64,000 nt of DNA. Origin: Alphaproteobacteria bacterium (lineage in GTDB: Bacteria; Pseudomonadota; Alphaproteobacteria; UBA8366). The DNA lies in the NCBI GenBank assembly GCA_009377445.1, contig WHUA01000006.1:62001-126000 (forward strand), read 5' to 3'. The position numbers and the translations under genes are program-made. The notes under the pieces are model-generated. The model ran no database searches and had not been told where the DNA came from. It saw nothing but the letters and a program-made list of their open reading frames with translations. Positions 24,713-32,667 of this stretch are shown piece by piece; the first letter of the stretch is position 1, and each line of letters starts with the position of its first letter.

Positions 24713-25900
24713 TCAGATCACGCCGGTTTCACGAAGGCGGGCGATGTCGGCCTTGCCGTAGCCCAGCTCTCCCAGAACCTCGTCGTTATGCGCGCCGAGC
24801 GGCGCCGGCGGCGTGTCGACCCGCGGGCCGTCCTTCGCGAACTTGAAGGCGGCTACGGGCACGGTGAGCGGGCCGTCGATGCCGGGCACGCTGTCGTGAC
24901 GGTGATGGATGGCCCGCGTCGCGACCTGCGGGTCGTGCAGCGCCTCGGCCACCGTGCGCACCCGCGCCGCCGGAACGTGGCGGGCCTGCAGGAACGCTTC
25001 CCACTCGTCGGCGGTGCGCGTCATAAAGACTTCGCGCAGAAAGGCCGCCTCTTCGTCGCGGTGCTTGCTGCGGTATTCGTAAGATTTGTTGGCCATCTCC
25101 GGCCGGCCGAGCGCTTCGAACAGGCGGGTGTGCTGCGCGGTGTTGCTGGCGCCGACCATAAGCTGGCCGTCCTTGGTCGGATAGCTGGAATGACTCGCGT
25201 GCCCGCGGTCGGTGGTCTGCGGCCCCAGCTCCTTCCCCGTCCGCATGTAGCCGGTGATCTGGGCGCTCATCAGGATGAAGGCGACGTCGGTCAGGCAGCC
25301 GTCGATATATTGCCCTTCGCCGGTGCGCTCGCGCTGGAACAAGGCGCTCGAGATTGCGAAGGCGGCGGTCGTGCCCATGCCGAAATCGAGTAGCTGCGGG
25401 CCGCAGCGGAGCGGTCCGGTATCCGGCCGGCCGGTGATCGACATGACGCCGGAATAGCCCTGTATGACCTGGTCGTAGGCGGTGTGCTCGCCGCGCGGCC
25501 CTTCCTGGCCCCAGGCGGTCAGCGAGCAGTAAATCAGGCGCGGATTGACCTTACGGAGGTCCTCGTAGCCGAGGCCGAGGGAGCGCATCGCGCCGGAGCG
25601 GAAGTTCTCGACCAGCACATCGGCCGTGCCCGCCAGCTTGCGAAGGATTTCGCGCCCCTCCGCCGTTTTCAGGTCGAGCGTGACGCAGCGCTTGTTGGAG
25701 CCCTGATTGAGGAACGATACCCCCATCTTGCGGCGGTTCAGCTCCTTGTCCGGCCCGGCGTGGCGCGCCTGGTCGCCGTCCTTCGGCTCCTCCACCTTGA
25801 TGACGTCGGCGCCCAGCAAGGCTAGTTGATAAGAGGCAAACGGCCCGGCGAGGACATGGGTGATGTCGATGACGCGGATGCCCTCGAAGGGTCGGCTCAT
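24713..25900 (-). CDS. CaiB/BaiF family CoA-transferase (first of tandem pair)
   Basis: 395 residues from the ATG at 25900, which has GAGGAGCG upstream; a longer frame to 26323 would prepend unrelated sequence. It begins MSRPFEGIRVIDITHVLAGP, with LGADVIKVEEPKDGDQARHA, and the likely catalytic Asp in PQLLDFGMGTTAAFAISSAL. It is a close relative of the next gene downstream. Having two such subunits together could mean a hetero-oligomeric transferase or two substrate ranges (inference). It is divergent from the broken amidase gene at 26034. Confidence 0.9.
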   Translation of the reverse strand: MSRPFEGIRVIDITHVLAGPFASYQLALLGADVIKVEEPKDGDQARHAGPDKELNRRKMGVSFLNQGSNKRCVTLDLKTAEGREILRKLAGTADVLVENFRSGAMRSLGLGYEDLRKVNPRLIYCSLTAWGQEGPRGEHTAYDQVIQGYSGVMSITGRPDTGPLRCGPQLLDFGMGTTAAFAISSALFQRERTGEGQYIDGCLTDVAFILMSAQITGYMRTGKELGPQTTDRGHASHSSYPTKDGQLMVGASNTAQHTRLFEALGRPEMANKSYEYRSKHRDEEAAFLREVFMTRTADEWEAFLQARHVPAARVRTVAEALHDPQVATRAIHHRHDSVPGIDGPLTVPVAAFKFAKDGPRVDTPPAPLGAHNDEVLGELGYGKADIARLRETGVI

Positions 25901-26033
25901 GCGGTGCGCTCCTCGGTCCATGGCTGTTCCGGGATTATCGGGCGCGCCCGCGAACGGGGCAAGGGCGGGCGATTGCCCCGTTTCTCTTCGCCTCGGTATA
26001 CTGCGCCAGGAATCTTCGCCGGGAGTGCAATGC

Positions 26034-27302
26034 ATGGCCATGATCGGCAGAGGCTCGGCAATGGCGCTCGATGGCGTGCGGATCGAGCAGGACCGGCTGT
26101 GGCAAAGCCTGATGGCGATGGCGAAGATCGGCGCCACGCCGAACGGCGGTGTCGCCCGTCTTGCCCTGACCGATCTCGACCGCCAGGCGCGCGACCTGTT
26201 CGTGCGCTGGTGCCGTGAGGCAGGATGCGAGCTTCGCATCGACCGCATGGGGAACATATTCGCGCGCAGGGCGGGCTTAAACTCGGATCTTCCGCCGGTC
26301 ATGACCGGAAGCCATCTCGACACGCAGCCGCTCGGCGGGAAATTCGACGGGATCTACGGCGTCCTGGCCGGGCTCGAGGTCGTCCGCACGCTCAACGCGG
26401 CGCGAATCGACACGCTGGCGCCCATCGATGTCGCCGTCTGAACGGATGAGGAGGGCGTGCGGTTCGGCCCCGGGACAATCGGCTCCGGGACGTTCGTGGG
26501 AAGAACCTCGCCGGACGTCGGCCTCGGCAGGACGGACGGCGGCGGCATCACCATGGGCCAGGCGCTCGCCGCCATCGGCTATGCCGGCGAGGCGCCGGTC
26601 GGCGGCTATCCCATCGAGGCGTTCTTCGAGGCCCATATCGAACAGGGACCGATCCTGGAACGCGACGGCGTGCCCATCGGCGTCGTGCTCGGCGCCCAGG
26701 GGCAACGCTGCTTCCGCATCGTCGTCGACGGCGAGGAAGGGCACGCCGGAACGCTGCCGATGGAGCTCCGCCGCGATGCCCTGCTCGGCGCGGCGCGCAT
26801 GATCGACGCCCTCAACGGCGTCGCCTTCCGCCATGCGCCGCATCCCGTGATCACCGTGGGACAAATCCAGGTGCGGCCGAACTCCCGCAACACCATTCCG
26901 GGCCAGGCGGCGTTTACGGTCGACAGTCGCCACCCCGACGACGGCACGCTGGCTGCCGTCGACAGGGACATGCGCGCGGCCTGCGAGGAAGTTGCGCGGC
27001 GATCGAACGTGACCGTGTCGATCGAACACGTCAGCAGCCGGCGGTCGGTGTCATTCGATCCGGAATGCGCCGCAGCCGTCGCGCGCGCTGCCGATAAGCT
27101 CGACCTGCCGTGGCAGGAGATCTATTCGGGCGCCGGCCACGACGCCTGCAACCTCGCCCTGGCCGCCCCGGCCGGCATGATCTTCGTGCCGTGCGCGGGC
27201 GGCGTCAGCCATAACGAGCGCGAGAGCGCACGGCCGGAAGACCTCGCCGCCGGCTGCGATGTGCTGCTGCATGTGATGGCCGAACGCGCCGGCGTCGCCT
27301 GA
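26034..27302 (+). pseudogene. M20 family amidase/hydantoinase-type hydrolase with in-frame stop
   Basis: The frame encodes a complete Zn-dependent amidase of the carbamoylase/allantoate amidohydrolase family (422 codons) but is interrupted by TGA at 26439-26441. Before it are the metal motif TGSHLDTQPLGGKFDGIYGV; after it in the same frame are TDEEGVRFGPGTIGSG, AHIEQGPILERDG, VRPNSRNTIPG and the C-terminal SGAGHDACNLA. Homologues usually have NWTNEEG here, so the TGA sits exactly where Trp (TGG) is expected: a single-base change. Codons on both sides look intact, suggesting recent inactivation, a sequencing error or, less likely, readthrough. Start with GGGAG 8 bases upstream. Confidence 0.8.
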
Positions 27303-27430
27303 AGCGGCCGGTTCAACGCTTCCTTGCGATGCGGTGGCGGCGGTCTAATATGGCGCCGTTGTCGGGAGGCAGGCACAAATGCAAAAAAAATCGATGAGCA
27401 GACGGATCGCCGGGCGTGGGCGGTGAACGC

Positions 27431-28105
27431 ATGAACGAACGGACGCGCCGCCCGCGACGCAGCGCCATCGGCGGCGTCGACATCTTCGGCATCTTGCGCG
27501 AGCGCATCTCCAGCCATGCGCTTCCGCCGGGCAGCCGGCTACGCGAGCAGGACCTGGCCTCCGAATTCGACGTGTCGCGTGCACGGATTCGCGAGGCCTT
27601 CGGCGCGCTGGAGCAACGCGGATTGATCGAGCGCATTCCCAACCGCGGCGCCGTCGTCGTGCGCCTCGACCCGCGGCAGATGTACGATCTCTACGATGTG
27701 CGCCGCGTGCTGGAGGCCTACGTCGCGCGGCTGGCGGCGGAGCGTGCGCCCGAGGGCGCCTGGGCGGAGCTTGTGGAGCGCTTCGGCCGGCCGCTGGAAA
27801 AGTCGATCGCGGACGGCGATTTCGACACCTACCTCAACGCGCTGGAAGCGCTGCACGCACGCATGGTCGAGCATGCCGGCAACAGCATTCTTGCCGATAT
27901 GCTGGACCTCATCGGGGACAAGACGCAGGTGATCTCGCGCCGGGTTATCATCCTGCCGGGCCGGGCCGAGATCGGCCTCAAGATGCACCGGCAGTTGCTG
28001 GCGGCGCTGGCGCGCCGGGATCCGGACGCAGCGGAAGCGGAGATGCGGGAAATCCTCAGCAGCGCCCGCGACTATCTGGAGAAATTTCATAACTTCGTCA
28101 TCTGA
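27431..28105 (+). CDS. GntR family regulator, FCD type
   Basis: 224 residues. An N-terminal winged helix-turn-helix (LREQDLASEFDVSRARIREA, then LEQRGLIERIPNRGAVV) is followed by an all-helical FCD ligand-binding domain starting at MYDLYDVRRVLEAYVARLA, with histidines in EALHARMVEHAGN and KMHRQLLAAL that could bind metal. Such regulators usually repress neighbouring catabolic operons and release DNA when bound by an organic acid. It is 160 bp upstream of a CoA-transferase/carboxylase operon, and the gap contains a fitting palindrome, ATTGTTGACAAT. An upstream GTG at 27416 is an alternative start. Confidence 0.9.
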   Translation: MNERTRRPRRSAIGGVDIFGILRERISSHALPPGSRLREQDLASEFDVSRARIREAFGALEQRGLIERIPNRGAVVVRLDPRQMYDLYDVRRVLEAYVARLAAERAPEGAWAELVERFGRPLEKSIADGDFDTYLNALEALHARMVEHAGNSILADMLDLIGDKTQVISRRVIILPGRAEIGLKMHRQLLAALARRDPDAAEAEMREILSSARDYLEKFHNFVI

Positions 28106-28134
28106 GTAATTTGGCCGGCGCAATCGTAGACAGG

Positions 28135-28146
28135 ATTGTTGACAAT
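28135..28146 (+). promoter_or_regulatory. FCD/GntR operator-like palindrome
   Basis: ATTGTTGACAAT has perfect 5-bp inverted arms (ATTGT/ACAAT) around TG and fits the TTGTNNACAA pattern of FCD regulators. It lies between the regulator gene and the CoA-transferase operon, where it could control the operon. The site at 16598 (TTGTATACAA) fits the same pattern. Confidence 0.6.
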
Positions 28147-28264
28147 AAATCGGGCCATCGGCACAGTCGGACATGCGCCTGTGCCGGCGCGCCCGGAACC
28201 TCGCAGCCCACACCATCGATTCCACGAGCGGGGACAATCGGAACGGGAGGAGGTCGATTGCCCC

Positions 28265-29500
28265 ATGAAGGCTGAGACGGCGACACGACCGCTGGAAAGC
28301 TTCCGTGTCCTGGAGCTGGGGACCATGGTGGCGGGGCCGTTCTGCGGCCGCATGATGGCGGACTTCGGCGCTGAGGTCATCAAGGTGGAGATGGCGAACG
28401 GCGATCCCGTTCGCGGCATGGGAAAGCGCGTCGCGGGCAAGTCCCTCTATGCGTCCAGCATTTTCCGCAACAAGAAGATGGTTTCGATCGATCTCAGGAC
28501 CGAGAAGGGCCGCGATCTCGTGCGCAGGCTCGCCGGCAAGGTGGATGTGCTGATCGAGAACTTCCGCCCGGGCACGATGGAGCGCTGGGGCCTCGGCTAC
28601 GACGCGCTGGAGCGCCTCAATCCGCGCCTCGTCATGGTACGCATCAGCGGCTATGGACAGACCGGGCCGTACAGCATGCGCGCGGGTTACGGCGTGATCG
28701 GCGATGCGATGAGCGGAATGCGCCATATCACCGGCGATCCCGACCGCCCGCCGGCGCGGGTCGCCGTGTCGCTCACCGATTACATAACGGGGCTGCACGC
28801 CGCCTATGGTGCCCTGATGGCGCTACTCAAGCGCAACGAGACGGGCAAGGGGCAGTGCATCGACGCGGCGCTGTACGAAAGCGCCTTCAACTTCATGGAG
28901 CCCTATGTCCCGGCTTACGAGAAGCTGGGATTCGTCGCCAATCGGACGGGCTCCCGGCTGCCGGACAACACGCCCAACAACCTCTATACGACGCGGGACG
29001 GCCGCCACATCCACCTTGCCGCCGTCAGCGAGCCCACCTGGCAGCGCCTGATGCAGGCGATCGGGCGCGAAGACGCGCTCGCCGATCCGCGCTTCGCGAC
29101 GCTCACCAGCCGGTCCGAGCATGAGGACGATATCGACGCGATCATTTCGGACTGGACCGCCGCGCACGATCTCGAGGAAATCGACGCGACGCTGCAGCAG
29201 GCGGGGGTGCCCGCATCCCGCATCTACACGATGGCGGACGCGTTCGCCGATCCGCACTATGCCGCGCGCGAAATGCTGGTCGATGTCCCGGATGCCGATC
29301 TCGGCGCCGTCCGCGTGGCGAACGTCGTGCCGAAGCTATCCGCCACGCCTGGACGGATCGACAAGGCCGGCGGGCAGGTCGGCGTCGACACGCGCGAGGT
29401 TTTGTCGGAGATTGCCGGCATGACGGATTCGGCGATATCGGCCCTCGAATCGGAGGGCGTCATCTATTGCGGCGCGGCCGGCCGGCCGGAAGCGGGCTGA
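28265..29500 (+). CDS. CaiB/BaiF family CoA-transferase, first gene of carboxylase operon
   Basis: 411 residues from the ATG at 28265; GGAGGAGG lies upstream with rather long spacing. Landmarks: FRVLELGTMVAGPFCGRMMA, FGAEVIKVEMANGDPVRG, VDVLIENFRPGTMERWGLGY, and the likely catalytic Asp in AVSLTDYITGLHAAYGALM. It belongs to a different branch from the pair at 23.5-25.9 kb. The next gene begins 1 bp after its stop, so it is tightly linked to an acyl-CoA carboxylase and probably makes the CoA thioester that the carboxylase uses (inference). Confidence 0.9.
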   Translation: MKAETATRPLESFRVLELGTMVAGPFCGRMMADFGAEVIKVEMANGDPVRGMGKRVAGKSLYASSIFRNKKMVSIDLRTEKGRDLVRRLAGKVDVLIENFRPGTMERWGLGYDALERLNPRLVMVRISGYGQTGPYSMRAGYGVIGDAMSGMRHITGDPDRPPARVAVSLTDYITGLHAAYGALMALLKRNETGKGQCIDAALYESAFNFMEPYVPAYEKLGFVANRTGSRLPDNTPNNLYTTRDGRHIHLAAVSEPTWQRLMQAIGREDALADPRFATLTSRSEHEDDIDAIISDWTAAHDLEEIDATLQQAGVPASRIYTMADAFADPHYAAREMLVDVPDADLGAVRVANVVPKLSATPGRIDKAGGQVGVDTREVLSEIAGMTDSAISALESEGVIYCGAAGRPEAG

Positions 29501-29501
29501 G

Positions 29502-31052
29502 ATGGGATACGAAGATCTCTACCGCGAATACGAGGCGCGCCGCGAGAAGGCGCTCGCCATGGGCGGCAAGGCGAGGCTCGACCGCCGCCGCAACGCGGGC
29601 ATTCTCAATGCGCGGGAGCGGCTCGACTACCTCCTCGACAAGGGGAGCTTTCTCGAGTCCGGCCTGTTCGCGACCTCGGCCCGGCCCGGCGACCGCGACG
29701 ACACGCCCGGCGACGGCAAGCTCTGCGGCTATGGCCGGATCGGCGGCCGGGAAGCCGTGGTGATCGCCAACGACTTCACGGTCAAGGGCGCTTCGTCGGC
29801 GGCGACCAACATGAAGAAGATCGCGCAGATGCAGCGCACCGCGACCGAGCGCGGCCTGCCGATGGTTTTCCTCGGCGAAAGCTCCGGCGCGCGCATCCCC
29901 GACAATATGGGCGGCCTCGGGATGGGCAATCTGCTCGCCAACAGCCCGACGCAGTACCGCCGCTTGCGTGAATCGCCCTGGGCGTCGGCGGTGCTCGGCA
30001 TGTGCTACGGCTCGTCCACCTGGTACACCTGCATGTCCGATTTCGCCGTCATGCGGAAGGGCGCGGTCATGGCGGTGTCCAGCGAACGGCTGGTCTCGAT
30101 GGCGATCGGCGAGAAGATCGACGGAGAATCGCTTGGCGGCTGGAAGATGCATGCCGACGTAACCGGCCTGATCGATCAGTTCGTCGACACCGACGAAGAA
30201 GCGATCGATGCGGTCAAGGCCTTCCTCTCCTACATGCCGGGCCATTGCAACGAGGCGCCGCCCCTGCACCCGGCGCCGAAGGGATCGGATGAGGCGGTGC
30301 GGCGCATCGCCGGCCTGGTGCCCGAAAGCCGCACGAAGGTCTACGACATGCGGAAGGTCGTCCAGGCGGTCGCCGACAAGGACAGCTATTTCGAGCTCAA
30401 GCCCCGCTTCGGGCGGACTGCCGTCACCGCGCTCTCGCGCGTCGGCGGGCGCAGCGTCGGCTTCATCGCCAACAACCCGCTGTTCAAGGCGGGCGCGATG
30501 GATGCGCAGGCCTGCGACAAGATCGTCAGCTTCATGGTGCTGTGCGATTCCTTCAACATCCCGCTCGTCTTCTTCGTCGACAATCCGGGATTCGTCATCG
30601 GCATCGAGGCGGAGAAGCAGCGCGCGCCCGGCAAGATCATCAACTTCATGAACGCGCTGCAACTCGTCACCGTGCCCAAGCTGACGGTGATGATCCGCAA
30701 GAACTACGGCCAGGCCTACATCAACATGGGCGGCGGCAAGAATGCCGACGACGTCTGCGCCTGGGTCAGCGCCGAGGTGAGCTTCATGGACCCGGCCTTC
30801 GCCGTGAACGTGGTGCATGGCAGGGAAGGCCAGCGGCTCGAAGTCGACGATCCGGCGCTCTTCAAGGCCGCCTACGAGAAGATCCAGCAGGAAAACAGCG
30901 TCTGGGACCTCGCCGCCTGCTATGCCGTGCAGCAGGTCATCAAGCCGGAGGAGACGCGCGACTGGCTGCAGCGCATGCTGCAGGTGCACGAGCGGCGGCT
31001 CACCGGCGGCATCGGGCGTCATCTGCTCAGCAACTGGCCTACCAGCTACTGA
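29502..31052 (+). CDS. Acyl-CoA carboxylase beta (carboxyltransferase) subunit, copy 1
   Basis: 516 residues with both halves of a biotin-dependent carboxyltransferase. The N-half has ARERLDYLLDKGSFLESG, DFTVKGASSAATNMKK and ESSGARIPDNMGG. The C-half has NNPLFKAGAMDAQACDK, FFVDNPGFVIGIEAEKQ and IRKNYGQAYINMGGGK. The last motif departs from the more usual RKxYGGAYxxM pattern of propionyl-CoA carboxylases. It would move carboxyl from biotin on the 74-residue carrier encoded downstream to an acyl-CoA. It differs strongly from the second carboxyltransferase in the same operon. Confidence 0.9.
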   Translation: MGYEDLYREYEARREKALAMGGKARLDRRRNAGILNARERLDYLLDKGSFLESGLFATSARPGDRDDTPGDGKLCGYGRIGGREAVVIANDFTVKGASSAATNMKKIAQMQRTATERGLPMVFLGESSGARIPDNMGGLGMGNLLANSPTQYRRLRESPWASAVLGMCYGSSTWYTCMSDFAVMRKGAVMAVSSERLVSMAIGEKIDGESLGGWKMHADVTGLIDQFVDTDEEAIDAVKAFLSYMPGHCNEAPPLHPAPKGSDEAVRRIAGLVPESRTKVYDMRKVVQAVADKDSYFELKPRFGRTAVTALSRVGGRSVGFIANNPLFKAGAMDAQACDKIVSFMVLCDSFNIPLVFFVDNPGFVIGIEAEKQRAPGKIINFMNALQLVTVPKLTVMIRKNYGQAYINMGGGKNADDVCAWVSAEVSFMDPAFAVNVVHGREGQRLEVDDPALFKAAYEKIQQENSVWDLAACYAVQQVIKPEETRDWLQRMLQVHERRLTGGIGRHLLSNWPTSY

Positions 31053-31061
31053 AAGAGGGAC

Positions 31062-32402
31062 ATGTTCGAGAAGGTTCTGATTGCCAATCGCGGCGCCGTG
31101 GCGGCGCGCGTGCTGCGCAGCCTGCGGACGCTCGGCATCCGCTCGGTTGCCGTCTATTCCGAGGCGGATGCCGGCGCGCCCTATCTCGAAGAGGCCGACG
31201 AATCCCATGCCATCGGCGCGGCGCATCCGCGCGAAAGCTACCTGAACCAGGATGTCCTGATCGAGGTCCTGAAAAGGTCCGGCGCGGACGGCGTGCACCC
31301 GGGCTATGGCTTCCTCGCCGAAAATCCGGATTTCGCGGAGCGCGTTGCCGCGGCAGGTGCGACATTCATCGGGCCGTCGCCGCGCTGGATCTCCGCCATG
31401 GGCCACAAGACCCGCGCGCGCGATCTGGTGGCGCAGCACGGCCTGACGATCGGCGGCGGCTCTCGTGTGCTGGCGCTGGACGACGATCCGGCCGCGGAAG
31501 CGCGCAAGCTGGGATTCCCCGTCCTGATCAAGCCGGCGGCGGGCGGGGGCGGCATCGGCATGCTGCCGGCCCGCGACGAGGCGGAACTAGTCAAGGCGAT
31601 CAAGCGCGCCCGCTCGATGGCGGAACGAGGCTTCGGCAACGGCGAGGTCTATCTGGAGCGGCTGATCGACCGTCCGCGCCACGTCGAGTTCCAGATTCTC
31701 GGCGACCGGCACGGCGACGCCTGCCATATCTTCGAGCGCGACTGTTCGGTGCAGCGCCGCCACCAGAAGATCATCGAGGAGGCGCCGGCGCCAGGCCTGT
31801 CGCGCGACTTCGCCGAAGGTCTGGCGGACCGGATCGCCGGCACGATGAAGTCGCTCGGCTACGACAACATCGGCACGGTCGAGATGCTGATGGCGCCGGA
31901 TGGCGGCGTGAGCTTCCTCGAAGTGAACACGCGGCTGCAGGTCGAGCACGGCGTGACGGAGGAGGTGACGGGTATCGACCTGGTCGCCTCGCAAATCCGC
32001 TCGGCGGCGGGCGAGCGGCTCGCCGCCATCCTGCCGAAACGGCCGGTCCTCTCCGGCCACGCGATCCAGGCCCGGGTGTATGCGGAAGATCCCAAGACCT
32101 TCTTCCCGTCGCCCGGCAGGCTGGAAACCTTCCGGCCGCCCTACGGCCGATCGGTCCGCATCGACACCGGCTACCGGGAGGGGCAGGACGTGACGCCCTT
32201 CTACGACCCCATGCTGGCCAAGGTCATCGTCCATGAGGCGTCGCGCGGCAAGGCGATCGAGCGGCTGATCGAAGCGCTTGCCGAGTTCGACGTTCGCGGC
32301 GTAAAGACCAATATTCCCGCGCTCGTCGCGTTGCTCGGCTCCGAGCCGTTCCGCGCGGGCGACGTTCATACCGGGCTGACCAAGTCCGTCATTTCCGGAT
32401 AA
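31062..32402 (+). CDS. Biotin carboxylase subunit
   Basis: 446 residues, the normal size for a stand-alone AccC-type biotin carboxylase. It begins MFEKVLIANRGAVAARVLRS and has the ATP-grasp glycine loop IKPAAGGGGIGM, ERDCSVQRRHQKIIEEAPAP and the catalytic EVNTRLQVEHGVTEEVTG. It carboxylates biotin on the carrier protein using ATP and bicarbonate. It is shared, as far as the operon shows, by two carboxyltransferase subunits. It is probably not the housekeeping AccC, which is normally next to accB (inference). Confidence 0.92.
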   Translation: MFEKVLIANRGAVAARVLRSLRTLGIRSVAVYSEADAGAPYLEEADESHAIGAAHPRESYLNQDVLIEVLKRSGADGVHPGYGFLAENPDFAERVAAAGATFIGPSPRWISAMGHKTRARDLVAQHGLTIGGGSRVLALDDDPAAEARKLGFPVLIKPAAGGGGIGMLPARDEAELVKAIKRARSMAERGFGNGEVYLERLIDRPRHVEFQILGDRHGDACHIFERDCSVQRRHQKIIEEAPAPGLSRDFAEGLADRIAGTMKSLGYDNIGTVEMLMAPDGGVSFLEVNTRLQVEHGVTEEVTGIDLVASQIRSAAGERLAAILPKRPVLSGHAIQARVYAEDPKTFFPSPGRLETFRPPYGRSVRIDTGYREGQDVTPFYDPMLAKVIVHEASRGKAIERLIEALAEFDVRGVKTNIPALVALLGSEPFRAGDVHTGLTKSVISG

Positions 32403-32432
32403 CCCCAAAGCATCAGGAGCTCGAAAAAAGCA

Positions 32433-32657
32433 ATGGCACGCGAAGAGATTCAATCCGAAGTCACCGGTACGGTGTGGAAGATCGAGATGAAAGTCGGCGA
32501 CGCGATCTCCGACGGCGACACGATCATGATCCTGGAATCGATGAAGATGGAGATTCCGGTGATCTCCACCGAGGACGGCAAGCTGGTCGAGATCCTGGTG
32601 AAGGAAGAGCAGCCCGTTTCCGAGGGCCAGGCGGTCGCGGTCGTCGAGACCGCCTAG
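32433..32657 (+). CDS. Biotin carboxyl carrier protein, single domain
   Basis: 74 residues, consisting of just one biotinyl domain with the biotin-accepting lysine in ILESMKMEIPV and the conserved glycines at GDAISDGDT. It has no N-terminal linker as in AccB, which resembles small carriers of propionyl- or methylcrotonyl-type carboxylases. It lies 30 bp after the biotin carboxylase and 10 bp before the second carboxyltransferase. Confidence 0.92.
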   Translation: MAREEIQSEVTGTVWKIEMKVGDAISDGDTIMILESMKMEIPVISTEDGKLVEILVKEEQPVSEGQAVAVVETA

Positions 32658-32667
32658 AGACTGCCCA

